Assembly (NCBI GenBank): GCA_016839585.1 | Contig: JAEOTZ010000050.1 | Location: 41,900 to 105,899, forward strand | Length of the DNA stretch: 64,000 nucleotides | Source of the DNA: Promethearchaeota archaeon | GTDB taxonomy: Archaea > Asgardarchaeota > Lokiarchaeia > Sigyniarchaeales > SOKP01 | Direction: 5' to 3' | Translations under genes and position numbers: made by a program | In this document: positions 1 to 8,609 of the stretch, piece after piece | Position numbering within the stretch: position 1 is the first letter of the stretch | Layout: each line of letters begins with the position of its first letter | The notes under the pieces: generated by a model | Database searches by the model: none | Told to the model about the DNA's origin: nothing | The model's input: only the letters and a program-made list of their open reading frames with translations

Positions 1-1
1 T

Positions 2-766
2 AATCCTGCTATTTCCAATGTTGTTTTTTATCCTCGAAAAACACCAATTCCACAAAAGTTAGAAGCCAATATTGAAGTTTTACAATTTCAAATTAGTAAA
101 TACATAATAATTGGTGGATTTTTCTACTTAAACAATAAAGAATTGCCAACAATTCTACTCTTCCATGGAAATGGAGAGATTGCATTAGAATATCGCTACT
201 TTTTAGACTTTTTTTTTGAATGTGATGTTAACTTAGCGGTTGTTGATTTTCGCGGCTATGGATTTAGCTCCGGTGAACCAATTTATAGTAGTCTAATAAC
301 AGATGCAATACCAATTTATGATGAATTTTATAAATGGATGCATAATAATAATTTAAACGATTCTCTATTTATCCTAGGTCGTTCACTTGGAAGTATTTGT
401 GCTTCTGAAATTGGTGCTCATAATCCAGATGGTTTGCGTGGAATTATTTTTGAGAGTGGATTTGCAAGTGCTTATAATATGATGACCCGGTTATTTAGAG
501 TTAGTAGCCCTGAAATCACTCCAGAATCCTTAAAAGAGTATTCCAATGATACAAGAATAAAGAAATTTAACAAACCCGTTCTAGTAATTCACGGAACAGC
601 AGATTGGATTATTCCAACTGAAGAAGGAATACTAATATATAAAAATCTCCCTGAGATCGTTGAAAAGAATATAATCTTAATAGAGGGAGCTGGTCATAAT
701 AATATATTCTCTTTTAAAAATGAGTATATTACTCCCTTGAAGGAATTTATCTCTAAATATAAATAA
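2..766 (+). CDS. Alpha/beta hydrolase, 5' end cut by window edge
   Basis: Serine hydrolase of the alpha/beta fold, probably an esterase or peptidase-like enzyme; the substrate cannot be read. The frame is open from base 2, so the gene begins before the window; a TTG at 143 is only an internal codon, because the 47 preceding codons read as normal hydrolase sequence (FYPR early, then GGFFYL). Counting from that TTG, the oxyanion motif is HGNGE, the nucleophile is Ser81 in GRSLGS, the acid is Asp154 in HGTADWIIP and His185 lies in GAGHNN. The triad is complete, so the enzyme should be active. No signal peptide is visible in the part seen. Confidence 0.85.
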   Translation, partial: NPAISNVVFYPRKTPIPQKLEANIEVLQFQISKYIIIGGFFYLNNKELPTILLFHGNGEIALEYRYFLDFFFECDVNLAVVDFRGYGFSSGEPIYSSLITDAIPIYDEFYKWMHNNNLNDSLFILGRSLGSICASEIGAHNPDGLRGIIFESGFASAYNMMTRLFRVSSPEITPESLKEYSNDTRIKKFNKPVLVIHGTADWIIPTEEGILIYKNLPEIVEKNIILIEGAGHNNIFSFKNEYITPLKEFISKYK

Positions 767-891
767 CCAACTCTTTTTATCTTCGCTTCTAAGAAATCTT
801 TTTTTCTTCTAAAAATTGGACTAAAGATCATTTTATTACTTTTATTAATATTTGATATTAAGTTAAAAAGTGATCTAAAAAACAGATAATA

Positions 892-1221
892 GTGAAAAGT
901 ATCTTGTCTAAATATGGTTATAATTATTGTACCTATTGTGGTAATAAGCTACCTGATCATAATAAGAACAAAGCGAATTTTTGTTGTTATTGTGGAAAAC
1001 AATTAAGAATTGAAAAGATTATGATATCAAATCAAAGAATTCAATGTACAATCTGCCACAAATATATCAATTATAATGAAACTAAAACCATAACTTGCTC
1101 CTATTGTGGTAGTAAATATCATGATTATTGCATATCATCTTGGTTGATAAAATATAATGCGTGTCCTTTGTGCCAAAATGTATTTTTAAATCCCAATCTT
1201 ATTCAATTAAATAAGGAATAA
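892..1221 (+). CDS. Zinc-ribbon plus RING-like (C4HC3) protein
   Basis: Small cysteine-rich protein with two zinc modules. Residues 13-34 form a zinc ribbon (C13xxC16, C31xxC34). Residues 52-94 give C52xxC55, C69xxC72, H77, C80, C91xxC94, with the stretch HDYCISSWL followed ten residues after C80 by CPLC. That is the tail of a RING-H2 finger, but the usual CxH is replaced by CxxC, giving a C4HC3 cross-brace like RING-variant or Nse1-type fingers. RING fingers recruit ubiquitin-conjugating enzymes, and Asgard archaea encode ubiquitin-like systems, so an E3-like role is an inference. Start is GTG. No E1, E2 or ubiquitin gene lies nearby. Confidence 0.65.
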   Translation: MKSILSKYGYNYCTYCGNKLPDHNKNKANFCCYCGKQLRIEKIMISNQRIQCTICHKYINYNETKTITCSYCGSKYHDYCISSWLIKYNACPLCQNVFLNPNLIQLNKE

Positions 1222-1244
1222 TAAAAAAAAGATTAGATAAAAAA

Positions 1245-1880
1245 TTATTTTATTTTTAGTATAAAAAATCCATTTTCAACAAACCAAGTTAGGTTTGCGA
1301 AGAGAAATAACCACTCAGCAAGAGTTCGGGGCTCAACAGCAACATCCTCATTTATTCTATTAACTATTAATAAAATCAAATATAAGATAAAGAAAAATGC
1401 CACTATTATATTAAATATAACTTGCCATTTAGAGAAATCTGATATCTTACGTTCTAAAGCTGCATAACCAAAAAGATATAGGATTCCTGTAAAGAAAAAA
1501 AGTAATTCTGAAATGTAGTGCATTTTATACGCATCTTCTGCATTAAATATTGCTAAGCCTAGAATTCCTACTGCTGAAAGTACACCAAAAATACACATTA
1601 ACCAAGTTCCCAGTTTATAAGCTCCTTTTTCTAGCAGGTATTGAGTAAAACCAAATATAAAGAAGATCATTAATATTCCTGTGATAAACCATAGAGCATT
1701 AAAATATATCCATAAGTCATTCGATGATGGTTCTCCTAAGTTACTGATAAATGTAGACAAAAAGCTAAAATCAGGGTGTACTAAAATGGCAGGTATAAGC
1801 CCAATCATGAATATTATGACTCCTATAATAGCAAAATAACTTGCATGAATTTTTTCATAGATTTTATTTAGTTTTTCCAT
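1245..1880 (-). CDS. DUF998-family integral membrane protein
   Basis: Predicted membrane protein with about six hydrophobic segments. The first loop carries STFISNLGEP, the hallmark DUF998 motif ([YF]-x-S-x-L-G near the end of the first external loop). Family function is unknown. I place the start at the ATG at 1880, because the only upstream choice is a TTG three codons earlier. It converges with the RING-like gene with only about 20 bases between stops. No operon partner. Confidence 0.7.
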   Translation of the reverse strand: MEKLNKIYEKIHASYFAIIGVIIFMIGLIPAILVHPDFSFLSTFISNLGEPSSNDLWIYFNALWFITGILMIFFIFGFTQYLLEKGAYKLGTWLMCIFGVLSAVGILGLAIFNAEDAYKMHYISELLFFFTGILYLFGYAALERKISDFSKWQVIFNIIVAFFFILYLILLIVNRINEDVAVEPRTLAEWLFLFANLTWFVENGFFILKIK

Positions 1881-2067
1881 CGTTAACAACTTATTTTTAT
1901 TTTTAACATATAGTTTTTATTAAAACTATATAGAATTTAGGTCATATTTATAATTATTTCAATTAAATGTTTTTGAAAAACTTCCTGTAGGGAAGTTAAT
2001 GAGAAAATTTTACTTTCACCTTTAATTTATAACATTTAAAAATAATATAGAAAAAAAATAATAATTA

Positions 2068-2268
2068 TTAGAATTCGAAAGAGGGAATAGCAAAATCATT
2101 CATTGCGCTAAGACTTTTTGAGACCAAATCACTATTGTCGGGATTGGTTTTGGAAAATCGTTGTAAGAAAAAGAAACTTAACACGGGGATAAAGGTTCCA
2201 AGATATATGGAAATAGTTAGTAATAAAGAGAATAAAATTGCATTTTTAAAATTAGTTGCCTTTAACAT
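2068..2268 (-). CDS. Possible small membrane protein (66 aa)
   Basis: Short frame with one long hydrophobic segment (LFSLLLTISIYLGTFIPVLSFFFL) and a polar tail. No family recognised. The overlapping plus-strand frame (2135-2344) looks less like protein. It could be a real small membrane protein or the leftover N-terminus of a larger one. Weak call. Confidence 0.25.
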   Translation of the reverse strand: MLKATNFKNAILFSLLLTISIYLGTFIPVLSFFFLQRFSKTNPDNSDLVSKSLSAMNDFAIPSFEF

Positions 2269-2532
2269 GTTTAGATATAGGAAATTTATATTTAAAAAGT
2301 TAAGTATCTTTAGTCTTTTATTAAATTTTTTGTTGTTCTGCTAACCAAGGAGAAGAAGAAAGTTTTGAGAGATTACGGGCATATATTAAAAAATTGTATA
2401 AAGAGCAACAATAAGAAAAAAGTTGAATAATAAATATTAATTTAAATTTTTTCTTTTAGTAACAATTCAAGAAGTTCATGCCTCAGAATCAAGTTTTTTG
2501 CAGATATGCATTAATTGGTGATGATTTAGAAC
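2269..2532. other. Gap with a short coding-like remnant
   Basis: No complete gene. A plus-strand frame around 2324-2413 reads with normal amino-acid composition and ends EEESFERLRAYIKKLYKEQQ-stop, but it has no start codon or upstream continuation, so it looks like the end of a decayed gene. Confidence 0.25.
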
Positions 2533-2793
2533 TTAAACAGAATGTTTAAATTCTTCTAACGCATTTTCAAACTCATAAATTAATATAAGTTTGAATTCTG
2601 GGTCTTTTTTTTCAAAAGGAATAATCTCATTTCCGGTATAAATATCTGAAGGAGTTAATTTTTCAAAAATGGTAGAAAAAGGAATTACTAAAGTTGATAT
2701 GTCAATAAACTCTTCAGGAGTATTAACTTGTTTTCTTTTCTCTATATTATTGATTCCTTTACTTATTAATTCTAAACTCAATTTCAATCTCAC
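2533..2793 (-). CDS. Small protein, paralogue of the gene at 5262
   Basis: 86 residues, no known family. Its C-terminal half (GNEIIPFEKKDPEF, then a hydrophobic helix and EFENALEEF) matches the protein at 5262-5543 (GNEKIPFKERHPEF, EFSSAIKEF), so the two are paralogues. The conserved part suggests a short strand followed by an amphipathic helix. It is first in a run of minus-strand small genes. The paralogue overlaps a ribbon-helix-helix regulator, so a role in a small regulatory or toxin-antitoxin-like module is possible but not shown. Confidence 0.5.
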   Translation of the reverse strand: MRLKLSLELISKGINNIEKRKQVNTPEEFIDISTLVIPFSTIFEKLTPSDIYTGNEIIPFEKKDPEFKLILIYEFENALEEFKHSV

Positions 2794-2882
2794 ATTAATT
2801 TATTTAACCATATTATAATATCAGTCGTATTTAAAAGAAAACTCTCGACAAATTTAGTAATAAAACTAAAATCGAATATTAA

Positions 2883-3167
2883 TTATCTCTTAAGATTTTT
2901 TATTATCTCCCTCAAATATAATTTCATGAAGAATCTTTCACTTTTACAATAGTCCAGCTTTTGTTTATTAGTTAGATTTGAATTAGTTAATAAAAGAGAA
3001 TGTAGAATTTTTATTATTGCTAAATTCTCATTAGTAATAATTATCGAATCTCTTGTAATAATACAATTAATCTTATCATTTTCATTCTCGATTACAGATG
3101 ACCTTTTAAAATCTGGTTTTTGATGGATTAGATATGATTGTTTTATCTTTCCAACATTTAAACCCAT
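2883..3167 (-). CDS. Hypothetical protein (94 aa)
   Basis: No family recognised. The N-terminal half looks beta-rich (INCIITRDSIIITNENLAI) and the C-terminal half is helical and basic. It starts with ATG, and its start lies about 10 bases downstream of the stop of the neighbour at 3178, so the two are probably cotranscribed in the order 3178 gene then this gene. Confidence 0.4.
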   Translation of the reverse strand: MGLNVGKIKQSYLIHQKPDFKRSSVIENENDKINCIITRDSIIITNENLAIIKILHSLLLTNSNLTNKQKLDYCKSERFFMKLYLREIIKNLKR

Positions 3168-3177
3168 CTTTCACCTC

Positions 3178-3498
3178 TTAAAATTTCTTTTTCATTAGGA
3201 ATTCTTGCTTCAATATATGTTTATGTTTAGTCGTCGACTTTACTTGTATATCTTTTTCTTTATTTGCAAAAATATCAACAGGAAAAGTATCTTTATACAA
3301 ATTAAGCATTAAAATTATAAGATTTGAGATATTATGATAACATTCTCTTGAATCCTTGTTGTTGAATAAATCAGCTACAAGTTTAGATAACAGTCGAAAT
3401 TTTGTTCTTTGAATTCTCCTTTTATTTTGTGATTCCTCTGGTTTTAGAATTGTTTCTAAAAGATTCTCAACCTTCCTTTCTAATAATTGTGAATTCAC
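3178..3498 (-). CDS. Hypothetical helical protein (106 aa)
   Basis: No recognised domain. Predicted mostly alpha-helical with a basic stretch (NKRRIQRTKFRLL) and a lysine-rich end. It leads the pair with the gene at 2883. The small size, basic patches and neighbourhood (RHH regulator and two paralogous small proteins) would suit a nucleic-acid-associated accessory gene, but nothing in the sequence proves this. Confidence 0.4.
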   Translation of the reverse strand: MNSQLLERKVENLLETILKPEESQNKRRIQRTKFRLLSKLVADLFNNKDSRECYHNISNLIILMLNLYKDTFPVDIFANKEKDIQVKSTTKHKHILKQEFLMKKKF

Positions 3499-3616
3499 TT
3501 TTCATCCAAGTCAGAATATTAGTTTAAAGGTAATTCTTTACCAAAATATAAAAAGAAAGAGGATTTTTGTTCAAGAAATACTGAATCTAATAGGCGATGT
3601 CATAACATAGAACTAT

Positions 3617-3814
3617 CTACTTTAAATCTTCTTTTATTTCTCCATTTGGAAGTAAATTATCGGGGTGGGGTATACCTTTTTCTTCCATTTCGTATCTTAC
3701 ACATTCAATATTACTAATTAAGCAATATTCTTCAATCCATTTTCTTTCAAGTTTACCACTTTCCACATAATATTTAATTGGACAGCAAAAATACCACTTA
3801 CATACTTTTGGCAT
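3617..3814 (-). CDS. Small four-cysteine protein of a conserved archaeal family
   Basis: About 65 residues with CKWYFCCP at the start, a later WIEEYCL and ECVRYEMEE, then PHPDNLLPNG. This pattern is familiar from small archaeal proteins often labelled uracil-DNA glycosylase in databases; they lack a glycosylase domain, so I would not use that name. The spaced cysteines suggest an iron-sulfur cluster or zinc. I start at the ATG at 3814 because translation upstream of it is hydrophobic and unlike the family, and an AGG lies just upstream. Confidence 0.55.
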   Translation of the reverse strand: MPKVCKWYFCCPIKYYVESGKLERKWIEEYCLISNIECVRYEMEEKGIPHPDNLLPNGEIKEDLK

Positions 3815-3959
3815 GCCTAAATACCTTTTTATATGAAATAAGAAAAAAAATCCTATCAATTCTGATATTTAATAAAAAGAATAATAAGCTTTATGGTTAA
3901 TAATATCAATTTATTAAAAAGAAGATTAATTTTTCAAAACATATCATTAAAAGACTTAA

Positions 3960-4319
3960 TTGAAAATGAAAGCAATTGGATTGGTTTTTTTGTACAATCG
4001 GATAGAAGGTAATCCAGAAGAAGTTTCTAGAAAATTTAGCAAACACTTCCATCTGGTTAGTGAGAATTTAGTCACGGAAGGTTTAATTGATTTGCCTGAA
4101 CTAAAAAAGATAATAGATTTGAAACAAATTTATTGGGCAGGGATTAAAGAACGATTTTTAGAAATATTAGAAGATGAAAAAGCTATAGGAAAACTAGCAT
4201 GGAAAGTTTTTAAAGATTTTTCTGGTAAAGAACCTTTTGATGAAGTTAAATCTTTAGTATATGATAAAAATGAAGTTCCATGGAAATTTATCTTGATGGC
4301 TTGCGTTCTTTATGAATAA
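3960..4319 (+). CDS. Hypothetical protein (119 aa)
   Basis: Soluble, mainly helical protein with no family I recognise. The start is TTG at 3960 or ATG at 3966; both give nearly the same product. It stands alone between two minus-strand genes. Confidence 0.4.
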   Translation: MKMKAIGLVFLYNRIEGNPEEVSRKFSKHFHLVSENLVTEGLIDLPELKKIIDLKQIYWAGIKERFLEILEDEKAIGKLAWKVFKDFSGKEPFDEVKSLVYDKNEVPWKFILMACVLYE

Positions 4320-4364
4320 TAAACTTAAATTGTGTAATTAAAAAGATAAGAAAAAAAAAAGGAA

Positions 4365-5087
4365 TTATTTTAATTTATTTCGTTTTCTTACAAGGAGTAT
4401 GGAAATACCAATCATTACACAGATCAGTATGAATAAATTATAACTAGGAATCTTGTCTCCTCTTGTAGTGGACAGATCAGGAGCGAAATCCGCGTACTCA
4501 CAATCGAAAGGATACTGCCAAAAATGAGTATATAACAGACATTTCATATTACTCGGAATTTCCTCAACAGCATCAGGAATATAGGCAATTATTGAATGTT
4601 GTGAGACATCACTAAGGATATTTGCTGGGGTTGCTGTACTTGAATTTTCCCAGGCAGTACCATTCCAGACTTCAAAAGCTACATCGGTTCCTCCCAAACT
4701 TTAACATTTCTCTAATGTAACGAAAAGAGAGCCAAAATTTTCAAATTCTAATCTGTAATAAGGGACTCTACATGCATAATTAATCTCACCCCATAGCATA
4801 AATCCTTCAGAAAAAGTAAGAGTAGTCCAATGACTACTATTCCAATCACCAAGATCACCCACTACAGTAAAGCTTACGTAGTTTCCAGTAATATTAAGTT
4901 TAACAATATCAATTTCATCATGAAAATCCCCAATAACTTTTTCATCAGTACTTTCGCAATATCGATAAACATCGTCTTCAGCATCAATGAATATATAATC
5001 ATAACCATTTACTACTGGTAAGAAAGATATTACTGATAAAAAGACAAGAATACCAAAAACAGCTAAAAGGATATTTTTTTTTGTCAT
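4365..5087 (-). pseudogene. Cell-surface protein interrupted by an in-frame TAA
   Basis: One reading frame holds an N-terminal part (4701-5087) with a signal peptide (MTKKNILLAVFGILVFLSV) and an extracellular beta-rich domain, then a TAA at 4701-4703, and then continues in the same frame (4365-4700) through DVAFEVWNGTAWENSS to a C-terminal tail IPSYN, a hydrophobic span and RKRNK. Both halves look like one secreted, membrane-anchored protein of about 240 residues. The stop is therefore a nonsense mutation, a sequencing error or, less likely, a readthrough site. The tail resembles that of the surface protein at 53019. Confidence 0.6.
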
Positions 5088-5261
5088 TTTCTATCAATAT
5101 GTATTTTTTTATTATAATCCTTTATTGGATTAAATAGACATAAGTTAAATGGTTATTTAAAGAATTTGGACTTTTCTTACTAAATATAAATTAACGAGTT
5201 CAAAGTGAAATATTAGTTTTTTTATAGGAAACTTAATTTTCCTATTAAAATCAAAAAATCT

Positions 5262-5543
5262 TTATATCTTTTTATTAAGATTTCTACTGAATTCCTTGAT
5301 AGCACTAGAAAATTCATTTCTTAATATCATCCTAAATTCCGGATGTCTCTCTTTGAATGGTATCTTTTCATTTCCGAAATAAACCCAAGAACACTGCTTG
5401 CTTTTAGATAAAGAAGAAAATGAAACTACACAACTAGAAAGAGAAAAATAATGATCTACAGAATTATTATATCTGCTCTTTAATACATCATTGTAAAACT
5501 TTTCTATTCTTCCAGAACTCATTTTCAGCCAACTTTTTACCAT
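5262..5543 (-). CDS. Small protein, paralogue of the gene at 2533
   Basis: 93 residues sharing GNE-x-IPF-x-x-x-x-PEF and a following helix with the gene at 2533. The N-terminal half differs. Its start abuts the stop of the ribbon-helix-helix regulator upstream (5544), so the pair is certainly cotranscribed. Function unknown; an effector controlled by the neighbouring regulator is the simplest reading. Confidence 0.5.
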   Translation of the reverse strand: MVKSWLKMSSGRIEKFYNDVLKSRYNNSVDHYFSLSSCVVSFSSLSKSKQCSWVYFGNEKIPFKERHPEFRMILRNEFSSAIKEFSRNLNKKI

Positions 5544-6062
5544 TTATTCTAATTTAACTACATAATTACCGTCAATTTCAAGATTTAGACCTTTTGCTTC
5601 TAATTCATCTCCATAATCCGTTATAATATCAATTAAAGTATCATAAGGTATCTCCATTTTATCTGCTAATTTTGATATTTCAAATCTTCTCATTCTCTTA
5701 AAAAGGTGAATTAATCTTTCAATCACTTTTTCCTTTTCTTCTTCTATTACTTCTATTTGTAGTTCTCTCCGTATATCTGAAAACTTAATTCCATAAGTAT
5801 TCTGAATTATATCAGTATTAGCCCCTATCCATTTTTTCAATATTGTTCGAATGACCTCTGATTTGTTCTGTCCTTCATACCCAACTAAATTACTGATAAG
5901 TAATTCATCAAATTCATCTAGACTAACAGTAATTCTAGGTAATTTAGGTTTTTTACGTTCCTTTTCAGTATTAACATCAGAGTTGGAACTCATCGTTCTA
6001 TGTCGACAAAAATTTGTTCTACTAATTTTCATATGGGAAGATGCATTTATAAATCTTTGCAT
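5544..6062 (-). CDS. Ribbon-helix-helix (CopG-like) regulator with C-terminal helical domain
   Basis: Residues 43-82 form a CopG/Arc-type RHH unit: a strand PRITVSL, a helix DEFDELLISNLVG, a turn, then NKSEVIRTILKKWI. RHH dimers bind operators through the strand. The C-terminal 70 residues (EISKLADKMEIPYDTLIDII, then a beta wing ending NYVVKLE) look like a winged-helix module. The first 23 residues are unlike the family, so the ATG at 5993 (MSSNSD) is an alternative start. Directly followed by the small paralogue at 5262, which it may control. Confidence 0.65.
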   Translation of the reverse strand: MQRFINASSHMKISRTNFCRHRTMSSNSDVNTEKERKKPKLPRITVSLDEFDELLISNLVGYEGQNKSEVIRTILKKWIGANTDIIQNTYGIKFSDIRRELQIEVIEEEKEKVIERLIHLFKRMRRFEISKLADKMEIPYDTLIDIITDYGDELEAKGLNLEIDGNYVVKLE

Positions 6063-6186
6063 AATATGATCTGCATCTGCACTGCATCACAAGATTTAAA
6101 TATGAAAAGGATCATAGTTTTAATATCCAAATAATATTGCTATAACACATCAATATTACCATAAAAAATGAATAAGTATCGAATGT

Positions 6187-6837
6187 GTGTGTGAAATGTT
6201 AGAACTTTATACACCTAATTATGAAATTCTTAATACAAAAGAAAGGATAACGGTTGATTTATTAAAAGAAAGCCAAGAATTTTTGGAGCAACTCGACATT
6301 AATTTTGATTTGTTACTAGATACGATTACATTAATATATCGATATTTGAGGAAATGTGAAAAAATCCCTCATAACTTGTTTAAATTCCTAATTTCTGCAT
6401 ATTACATAGTCTCAAGACACCCTTTAGCATTTCCTCTTCATGAATCAAAACAAGATTTTTGTGAGAAGTTTGGACTTCAGCCTAGCTCATTAGAATACAG
6501 TGTAGATAAGATCTCAAACAAATTAAACTTGGTAAAAATCTTGGATGACATGAATTATCCATATTTTCTTGATCCAGATTCTGATTTAGGTTTAAAGTTT
6601 GTGAAAAATATTGTTAAAACTACTGTTGAAAAATCTATGATGAAGTTTTTACTATATAATAAACCAATCAATTCACAAATCTTAACTGAACAATTAGTTT
6701 CAAAAATAATTTTTGAGGAGAATATCTTTCCAGAAGAACTCTTTCGACAATTTTACGAGATAACTTTCGAATTTGTAGAAGAAAAATTTCAAGATTATTA
6801 TGATTATGTTGAATTACAGCAAAAATATCTTATTTAA
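6187..6837 (+). CDS. Helical protein, possible TFIIB/cyclin-like fold
   Basis: 216 residues, all helical by eye. The segment FKFLISAYYIVSRHPL, followed by a short turn and KQDFCEKFGLQPSSLEYSVDKI, resembles the end of one cyclin-box helix and the recognition helix-turn-helix of archaeal TFB core repeats. There is no N-terminal zinc ribbon. A TFIIB-related role is an inference from this local pattern only. Start is GTG 6187 or ATG 6196. Confidence 0.4.
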   Translation: MCEMLELYTPNYEILNTKERITVDLLKESQEFLEQLDINFDLLLDTITLIYRYLRKCEKIPHNLFKFLISAYYIVSRHPLAFPLHESKQDFCEKFGLQPSSLEYSVDKISNKLNLVKILDDMNYPYFLDPDSDLGLKFVKNIVKTTVEKSMMKFLLYNKPINSQILTEQLVSKIIFEENIFPEELFRQFYEITFEFVEEKFQDYYDYVELQQKYLI

Positions 6838-6871
6838 TTTTTTTAATTTAAATTTTTTTAATTTCCTTAAA

Positions 6872-7714
6872 TCAACTCTCATATAAGCTTATATTACTTA
6901 AAATTGAATCTACTTTGGAAAATAATCCTGTTATTAAACTCAATTCTTTTTTTGACATAAAAGCACGTTCAAAAACATTTTTAAACGCAAAAAATACATT
7001 TTCTTTTTTATGAGATCTTATTCTCAACTTTTCAATAAGGTGGTCTATAAATTTATAAAGAGTAAGACGGTTTTCTTTATTTGCATAAAGAATAGGGTGT
7101 TGTCCTCGTCCAATTGTTAATATGCTTATTTTTTTAAATATTTCATATAAAACTATTCCACAAGCGTGTGAAATATTTAAAGTAGGGTAATTAGGTCCTG
7201 TAGGGATTCTTAATAATATATCTACAAAGTTGATTTCTTCATTAGTTAAACCTCGAGACTCCTTACCAAAAAGTATAGCAATTTTTAATGGAGTTTCGGA
7301 TTTTGGAAATATTAAGTCTTCAGGGAAAATCGCTAATCTTCTAATATTTGAGTAGCTTTCGCCTTTGGCCGTTGTAGCAATAATTAAATCAAATTTTTTT
7401 AAATAATTTTTTAATGTAGGCAGATGATCTTCTTGATCTTGAATAGTTATTAATTCAGCATTAAAAAGAATATCTTTTCCATGCATAGCAAATCCTTGGG
7501 TTTCATAACTGAATATTTTCTCAATTTCTTCAATTGGATTAAAAATAACAAGCTTTTTAAAGTTGAAATTTTCCATTAGACGTGCTATAGATCCAATATT
7601 CCCTGCATGCTCAGGTTGAACCAATACTACAGAAAAAGATAAAGTTTCATATTCTTTTATTATATGTGTTTCTTGAAAAGTGTCAATTTCTCTTTTAATT
7701 TTCTTTTTATCCAA
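6872..7714 (-). CDS. trmJ: SPOUT RNA methyltransferase, TrmJ-like
   Basis: TrmH/TrmJ-type SPOUT enzyme that would 2'-O-methylate a tRNA nucleotide with S-adenosylmethionine. Motif 1 is PEHAGNIGSIAR (residues 34-45), with asparagine and arginine in the expected places. Motif 2 is LFGKESRGLTNEEI. Motif 3 is IPTGPNYPTLNISHACGIVLYE, which forms the knot that binds SAM. The IPT-x-x-x-YPTLN-x-S form is typical of TrmJ (position 32). About 25 residues precede the domain and a C-terminal helical extension follows. Transcribed alone. Confidence 0.85.
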   Translation of the reverse strand: MDKKKIKREIDTFQETHIIKEYETLSFSVVLVQPEHAGNIGSIARLMENFNFKKLVIFNPIEEIEKIFSYETQGFAMHGKDILFNAELITIQDQEDHLPTLKNYLKKFDLIIATTAKGESYSNIRRLAIFPEDLIFPKSETPLKIAILFGKESRGLTNEEINFVDILLRIPTGPNYPTLNISHACGIVLYEIFKKISILTIGRGQHPILYANKENRLTLYKFIDHLIEKLRIRSHKKENVFFAFKNVFERAFMSKKELSLITGLFSKVDSILSNISLYES

Positions 7715-7932
7715 TTTTGCTCACTCATTATTGGAATTTTTAAACTTTTTATCAAGGAGAGTTATTAAAAATTAAAAATCTTCCTTTATAATTTATATTA
7801 TTTATTAAGAACCGATTCAAAAAAATTGATATCGTTCATGAAAGATATTTATATTGAAATTACCATTAATTAGTTATAATATTAATTTTGAATAATTATT
7901 ACTTCAAAAGTATTAATTTTTAAGTATTTAAT

Positions 7933-8535
7933 GTGAGTCAAATGCCAGTATATAAAAACATCGGAGAGTATCTTGAATTTATCAATATAAGTAATGAAAA
8001 GTTCACATTATTTGAGTGGAAACCAGCTAGATCATTTAAAAGATATGATTTAGATTTAAATATTGTCAAACAAAATCCAGTTAACGATATTTTCTTTCAT
8101 TTAACCAAGGGAAATATGAAAATTGTACATATCAGAAGAGATAATTTAATATATACTGTTGGTTCGAGAAATGAAGTACAATTTCAATTATTGGAAGCTT
8201 TATTGGATCATGTAAGTTTTAAATTTCATGATATATATGATGTGGAGGTAATTTTGTCCTATGGAAATTTTTCTATTAATATTTTTAATGCTTTTAAAAA
8301 TGAAATTGAAGATATTATAGTACAGTTTGCAGATTTGGGCTTATTAAAAAGAATAAATGTTGAATGTAGAGTATGTAATAAAGTTCTAACCTTATTTGTT
8401 AAAAAAAATTTTATTGAAAATGCTGAATCTTATCCTGTTCCAATAGTATATGTTCATGAGGGGCACGCTATTTTATGCTTTATTGATCAAAATTTTGATA
8501 TACGTGGAGTAGAATTAGTTAATATTACAGGGTAA
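7933..8535 (+). CDS. Asgard-type protein, possible longin/roadblock-like domain plus C-terminal beta module
   Basis: 200 residues. Residues 50-120 alternate strands and a helix (FFHLTKGNMKIVHIRR, IYTVGSRNEVQFQLLEALLDHV), which would fit a longin or roadblock alpha/beta fold of the kind that partners small GTPases in Asgard archaea. The last 65 residues start CRVCN and end FDIRGVELV, a module I associate with Asgard proteins but cannot name. Start is GTG 7933 or ATG 7942. Probably cotranscribed with the next gene. Confidence 0.4.
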   Translation: MSQMPVYKNIGEYLEFINISNEKFTLFEWKPARSFKRYDLDLNIVKQNPVNDIFFHLTKGNMKIVHIRRDNLIYTVGSRNEVQFQLLEALLDHVSFKFHDIYDVEVILSYGNFSINIFNAFKNEIEDIIVQFADLGLLKRINVECRVCNKVLTLFVKKNFIENAESYPVPIVYVHEGHAILCFIDQNFDIRGVELVNITG

Positions 8536-8609
8536 TGATAAAGAAATTAATTAAATTAATAATAAAATATTAAGAAATAGTTATAAAATAACTAAACAAT
8601 TTAATAATT

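Noticed and set aside
2135..2344. Plus-strand 69-codon frame opposite the small membrane ORF
   Set aside because: Composition is lysine/phenylalanine-rich without domain or good start signal; it looks like antisense of the minus-strand frame.
3617..3814. Uracil-DNA glycosylase
   Set aside because: The small Cys protein lacks glycosylase motifs; the name is only a database habit for this family.
4701..4703. Programmed readthrough or recoding at the TAA
   Set aside because: The codon is TAA, not the TAG used for pyrrolysine, and no downstream recoding structure is evident; mutation or error is simpler.
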